Source: Selenomonas sp. oral taxon 126
Lineage (GTDB): Bacteria > Bacillota > Negativicutes > Selenomonadales > Selenomonadaceae
Assembly: GCF_001683335.1 (NCBI RefSeq)
Contig: NZ_CP016201.1
Coordinates: 1,016,791 to 1,080,790, forward strand
Direction: 5' to 3'
DNA length: 64,000 bases
Below the pieces are notes generated by a model, which was not told the DNA's origin, searched no databases, and saw nothing but the letters and a program-made list of their open reading frames with translations. Numbering within the stretch: position 1 is the first letter of the stretch; each line of letters starts with the position of its first letter. A program made the translations under genes and the position numbers. Positions 59,501-64,000 of this stretch are shown in pieces.

Positions 59501-61721
59501 GTTCGTAATAGCCCACCGAAAGCGTCGTCTCCTCTCTGCCGATCCAGCGGCTCTTGTACTCGTAGTCCTCGTGCTGCGTATAGAGTGCGTTCAGTTTCGT
59601 GACGATGGCAAGCAGCTCCTCGTCCGTGCGCGGGAATATGTCGGCAAGTGTCACTGTGTTGACAACGCGGACGGTATTTGCCGCCGCATCGTAGCCGCCC
59701 ACCGATGCGCCTTCTTTCGCGCCCGTCAGACGGCTCACCAGACTGCGGATGCCGCCCTTTTTCTCCGCATACTGAACCGCGATGGCAAAGTCCGGCGTGT
59801 ATGCCGCATCGTACAGCTCCTGCTCCTGTGCGTCCGCACCCGCGCTGCTCGACAGCTCGTCGATCAACACCTGCTCGTCCGAGGTGGGCGTTTGGATGCC
59901 GCGTGCGAGGGAGAGCAGCTCCTCCTGTGCGATGCGCCCGTCCGCCTTGCAGCGCAGGAGGAGATCAAGTGCGCCGAGGCGTTTGTTCACGTCCTTCTGT
60001 GCGAGGAGGTCTGCCATCGTCTCGCGCAGCGACGTATCCTCCTGCGTGTAGAGGAGGTCGAGCACCATGCGGCGCGTCGTTGCGGTCTTTAGGCGCAGCA
60101 GGGCGGCGATCTCTGTGCGGTGGCGCGTCACGAATTCCGTAGCCGGCACGGTCGCCGTATCTTTTTTGAGGAGGATTGCTTCCGCCGTCTCGGGGGCGAG
60201 GCGCAGCAGGTCGAGGAGCGATGCCTCCTGTGCCGCACTCAGCGGTGTCTTGAGGAAGAGCCGCGCAGCGCGCTGTCCCGTGTAGCAGACGGGGAGGATG
60301 GGGGCGACGCGATCCGTCAGCGCAGTGCCGGCGCAGAGGGCGGCGAGCACCATCGCATTGGACAGTGCTTCCTTCGTCAGTGTCACATCGTACCACGGGA
60401 AGATGCACGCGGGGTACTTCTCCTCCTTGCGCTTCATCCCGGCGTGGGCACGCGCACAGAGATCGAAGAAACGCGTGGCTTCCTCTGCGTCCGCGAAATA
60501 TGTCTGTGCGTCGAATTCCTTGACGAAGTCGTCGAGATCCCGCAGGATGTAGAAATCGCCCGTCACATAGGACAGATAGCAGGCGATTTTCTTCATGTCC
60601 GCTGCACTGAGCTCCGCATCCGTGATGCCAAGGAGGACGCTCTTTGCAATGCGCCGCTCCTGCGCACCGTCCTGCAGGGCGTGCAGGAAGTACGAGACGA
60701 GCAGGACGGAGTGCGGCCGTCCCTCCGCGATGATCGCCTCCATGCCGCCGATGAGCTGCGTGAGGTCATGCACGCCCTTGCTCCACAGCCCAACCATCGC
60801 CTCGACATTGTCCTCACTGTGAAGGAGTGTGTCCGCCTCGGCAGGGGTGCGCAGCACGCGCATCATGAGCGCGAGGAGCTTCTTGTCCACGCGCTCGCTG
60901 TCCGTGCCGATGCCGATGGTCGTCGCGATGGCGCGGCGCACGGACGAGAAGCGGATGAGGTTGTGCTCCTCGATCAGCCCCATGATATAGACGAAGTGCT
61001 CCTGCCGCCCGCAGTCCATCGTCTCACAGATCGCCTGCCGCAGACCCTCCTGCAGTTTCCCCGCGAGCAGGAGCTTGCCGACGAGCTCCACGAGTTCGGT
61101 ACTGCGCGACTTGAAGATGGCGCGGAAAATATCGTAGGTGAGCACGTTCGTATTGTTCTCACTGAGGAGCATGTCGCGGATGATGGAGATGGTCTCCGCA
61201 TCCCCGCGGTCGATCCATACGGCGATCTGCTCGGGCGGGAGGAAGCTGCTGCCGTACCGCTCCACATCGTACTCTCTGCGCAGGAGCTGCAGGAAGTTCT
61301 TCCCTAAGGCGTATTCGCGCACAAGCTGCTCGACCAGATTCCAAATGCGGCCGACGTGCTGATGGTAGTCGCGTGAGCGGACGAGACGTCGGTAGTAGCG
61401 GTTCGTGTAGGGATAGGCGGCGAGGCTGTGCGCCATATCGACGAGATCCCTGCGCAGCTCCTCGCCCACCATCAGGTCAAAGGCGGGATAGAGCGCGGGC
61501 GGCAGTACATCATCATCGACCGTGCAGACCACGTCCTTCTTGTTGCGGCGGAAGTTTTCCACGGCGACATTCCAGTCGTAGTCGGGATTGCCCTTTTCGT
61601 CCGTACGGAAAAAGAGAAAATTCAGCAGCTTTTGGCTCTGCGGGTTCAGTGCGTCAAACCCTGCCTTCAGCCGCTCGACATAGCGTGTCATTTCCTCATC
61701 GCGCAGATAGTAACTGATCAT
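56556..61721 (-). CDS. Giant DUF4132 protein (MolR-like)
   Basis: A 1721-aa soluble protein. Most of it (residues about 100-1000) is alpha-helical and HEAT/ARM-repeat-like, with segments such as LLAQKDVNKRLGALDLLLRC. The C-terminal 400 aa match the DUF4132 pattern: RQPFKQVFRELYVKTADERG, YAGHQIQPAKTVALLKTRRW and VDLVVSVAHVGGVDPEASHS. No nuclease or ATPase motif is visible. Related MolR-type proteins occur in loci with MoxR ATPases and vWA proteins, none of which are here. The start has GAGGAGGAA. The upstream gene, 18 bases away, encodes a 140-aa partner. It may be a scaffold or regulator. Confidence 0.85.
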   Translation of the reverse strand: MISYYLRDEEMTRYVERLKAGFDALNPQSQKLLNFLFFRTDEKGNPDYDWNVAVENFRRNKKDVVCTVDDDVLPPALYPAFDLMVGEELRRDLVDMAHSLAAYPYTNRYYRRLVRSRDYHQHVGRIWNLVEQLVREYALGKNFLQLLRREYDVERYGSSFLPPEQIAVWIDRGDAETISIIRDMLLSENNTNVLTYDIFRAIFKSRSTELVELVGKLLLAGKLQEGLRQAICETMDCGRQEHFVYIMGLIEEHNLIRFSSVRRAIATTIGIGTDSERVDKKLLALMMRVLRTPAEADTLLHSEDNVEAMVGLWSKGVHDLTQLIGGMEAIIAEGRPHSVLLVSYFLHALQDGAQERRIAKSVLLGITDAELSAADMKKIACYLSYVTGDFYILRDLDDFVKEFDAQTYFADAEEATRFFDLCARAHAGMKRKEEKYPACIFPWYDVTLTKEALSNAMVLAALCAGTALTDRVAPILPVCYTGQRAARLFLKTPLSAAQEASLLDLLRLAPETAEAILLKKDTATVPATEFVTRHRTEIAALLRLKTATTRRMVLDLLYTQEDTSLRETMADLLAQKDVNKRLGALDLLLRCKADGRIAQEELLSLARGIQTPTSDEQVLIDELSSSAGADAQEQELYDAAYTPDFAIAVQYAEKKGGIRSLVSRLTGAKEGASVGGYDAAANTVRVVNTVTLADIFPRTDEELLAIVTKLNALYTQHEDYEYKSRWIGREETTLSVGYYERADAEHVKDTPDHIKYYPLAEVWEEFYRSEIKDFPTLYQLAIAIRMPKAEDAFFTEGLTRITERDWTAFPAALAAQKLSYFGEGYVGRQTGKNVIRVLYETYAEENRPFVFAAGLLLMSRAYDCFDENLFLVEYKNQWRTGNTRQIMHHTALMQTALHGAECYADAAEFAQSYALRYRMMERLEAHLLRTEQEPESGMTGMIEHAQAHILGMVEKDAFYKMLLGTQADGMSADAARKQKAVETNRVQVLERYRSGKLPNPSKPEYGWAQTEDALSFVKEEGQQVIDCIVTAELRRGDTPARHSAAVRSILRVEGIPTLVRILQALGALKLDRGSWYYGSNEAKASTLSHLLKVSHPRAGETAADLKAALAGSGITEQRLIEVAMYAPQWIPLIEEHLGWRGMASGCYYFQAHTSDIPKDRESTIAKYTPIAIEDLKEGAFDIDWFNAAYKELGKAHFECLYDAAKYISDGAKHARARKFSDAVRGMMKLADVEKEIAAKRNKDLVLCCGLIPLKRAREKDMLARYTFLQNFLKESRQFGAQRRASEAKAVEIALSNLARACGFDDVTRLVWTAETELIKAHAAHFAPKEIEGTELCLSVAEDGAVSLSCTKGGKALKSIPAKLKKNAYVLELKEAEQNLKEQYRRTRKMLEEMMEDGTPLLAHEIANVMEHNPVIAPLLKTLVFKCGTALGFYEDGALVTPDGTRTEVAADAEVKIAHALDLYESGTWAAYQADLFEKGIRQPFKQVFRELYVKTADERGKETSLRYAGHQIQPAKTVALLKTRRWVVDGTDGLQRVYYKANIIARIYALADWFSPADIEAPTLEWVDFFDRKTFKKLPIDDVPDLIFTEVMRDVDLVVSVAHVGGVDPEASHSTIEMRRAIVAFNLPLFKLDNVRLEGTHAHIHGTLGDYTVHLGSGVVQQKAGAMINVLPVHSQHRGRLFLPFLDEDPKTAEIMSKIVLFAEDGKIKDPFILEQIKTKG

Positions 61722-61739
61722 CGTATTCCTCCTCGCTCC

Positions 61740-62162
61740 TTACCACATACGTCCCGCCAGCATCGTCAGCCGGACAAAGGTGATTTCATCGTTCTCCGCA
61801 AGCGCGACGGGCGCGGCGAGATCAGACGCCGGCTCCTCTCCGTTGATGAAGATCCGATAGATGCCGTCCAGATAGCACTGGCGTGCGTTCTCGATCGCGG
61901 CGTCGAGATCCTGCACCCGCCCGTTGTAGTCCGCGCCGAACGCGATCTTTCCCGCGACGGCGGCGTCCGCAATCTCCGCATTCGTCAGATATGCGAGCGC
62001 CGTCTCGCCCGCCGCCGCCCGTGCGTTGAAGCGTGCGACCTCCGCCGTGACGAACGCTGCAATCAGCGCGCCGACATCACGCACCTCCCCAATCTCATAG
62101 GGGCGCGCCTCGATGGCGTTCTTTCGCTTGCCGATGCGCTTTACATTGACCCGTACCTGCAT
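61740..62162 (-). CDS. 140-aa protein encoded upstream of DUF4132
   Basis: MQVRVNVKRIGKRKNAIEAR, then PYEIGEVRDVGALIAAFVTA and ETALAYLTNAEIADAAVAGK, ending with ENDEITFVRLTMLAGRMW. It reads like a small alpha/beta protein with a ubiquitin-like or ThiS-like C-terminal pattern, but I cannot assign a family. AAGGAGC precedes the start. The 18-base gap to the DUF4132 gene implies an operon and a common function. Confidence 0.65.
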   Translation of the reverse strand: MQVRVNVKRIGKRKNAIEARPYEIGEVRDVGALIAAFVTAEVARFNARAAAGETALAYLTNAEIADAAVAGKIAFGADYNGRVQDLDAAIENARQCYLDGIYRIFINGEEPASDLAAPVALAENDEITFVRLTMLAGRMW

Positions 62163-62185
62163 ACTGTACTCTGCTCCTTACTTTA

Positions 62186-62346
62186 GGAAGCACTGATAAA
62201 TTCAGCACCGCCATCTTAACGCATCTTTTTTGCCCGCACTTCGTCGGCAAATCCTCCACAGAGCACCACTCTGCGTCCGGTTTGCCTCCTAGTTCGGACG
62301 AAAAAATCTGCGCCAATCTGACGGACTTCATTTTATCAGCGATTCC
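62186..62346. repeat. Family 1 MITE-like repeat, copy F
   Basis: A 161-bp copy flanked by TTTA on both sides (62182-62185 and 62347-62350), a clean 4-bp duplication. Hairpin: outer GGCAAA (62246-62251) / TTTGCC (62281-62286), inner CAGAG (62259-62263) / CTCTG (62269-62273). Confidence 0.88.
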
Positions 62347-62416
62347 TTTATATATTTTCTGAATTATAGCATAGTATATATGATAACTCTGTTAGAAAGC
62401 AGTCATGCTGCACTGT

Positions 62417-62445
62417 TTGACCACTGTGCAAAAATCCTTTATAAT
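62417..62445 (+). promoter_or_regulatory. Promoter of the 97-aa gene (and possibly the GH1 gene)
   Basis: TTGACC (62417-62422), 17 bases, TATAAT (62440-62445). Confidence 0.8.
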
Positions 62446-62482
62446 TGAAAAATATATCAGGACAGAAAGGATGAAATCATCA

Positions 62483-64000
<1,518 letters not shown>

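Noticed and set aside
62095-62331. Minus-strand frame beginning MKSVRLAQIF that runs through repeat copy F; similar frames in copies C and D
   Set aside because: The frame lies within the mobile repeat, merges with different downstream sequence in each copy and has no ribosome site. The hairpin explains the conservation better.

Overview
The window looks like the chromosome of a Negativicutes bacterium, most likely a Selenomonas or close relative. That assignment is inferred from three things: an atpIBEFHAGDC operon, a gram-negative style envelope gene set (two-partner-secretion haemagglutinin, LPP20-like exported protein, LPP20-type linkers) alongside Firmicutes-type strong Shine-Dalgarno sites and promoters, and GC-rich third codon positions in the core genes. 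No 16S gene is present, so the genus is not proven.

Layout. 1-8000: a Mop-type molybdate protein with a 48-bp palindrome upstream, exported proteins, a DUF4198 protein, a large haemagglutinin gene that has lost its 5' end, and two convergent toxin-antitoxin pairs (yefM-yoeB and hicAB). 8-15.4 kb: the complete ATP synthase operon with its own promoter and a leader hairpin. 15.4-19 kb: small proteins, a deleted DUF4160 gene, a DUF4143-type ATPase and an AI-2E family permease. 19.2-26.2 kb: a tightly overlapping five-gene operon. It encodes a HEPN-like/pseudokinase fusion, an active Hanks-type kinase, a 59-aa protein, a 1047-aa Upf1-like SF1 helicase and a 481-aa protein with winged-helix-like segments. 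The operon is bracketed by two direct copies of a 160-bp MITE-like repeat. This is my best candidate for an undescribed (probably conflict/defence) system. 26.4-28.6 kb: divergent metY and dps.

28.66-44.14 kb: a 15.4-kb integrative element in tRNA-Ser(CGA). A 58-bp duplication of the tRNA 3' end marks both ends. It carries a tyrosine integrase, excisionase, XRE repressor, primase/helicase-like protein, ERF annealing protein, Gp157 and DUF932 proteins, an AAA+ ATPase cluster, exported proteins and an AT-rich 557-aa cargo gene. No relaxase, capsid or terminase gene is visible, so it resembles a satellite or mobilizable element. A truncated Rpn gene beyond the right end suggests an older, related element once sat at the same site. 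44.4-56 kb: serC, a CNNM/CorC-type protein, a glycosyltransferase operon, a ChbG-type deacetylase, a short cinA, an SGNH hydrolase and two hemerythrins. 56.5-64 kb: a giant DUF4132 protein with its small partner, and the start of a GH1 phospho-beta-glucosidase gene.

Two repeat families run through the window. Family 1 (six copies, about 160 bp) has terminal inverted repeats, 4-bp target duplications in the best copies, and an internal two-step hairpin whose stems change in a compensatory way between copies. Family 2 (four loci) is a GC-rich, REP-like double hairpin, also with compensatory changes. All family names come from reading motifs by eye, without database searches.
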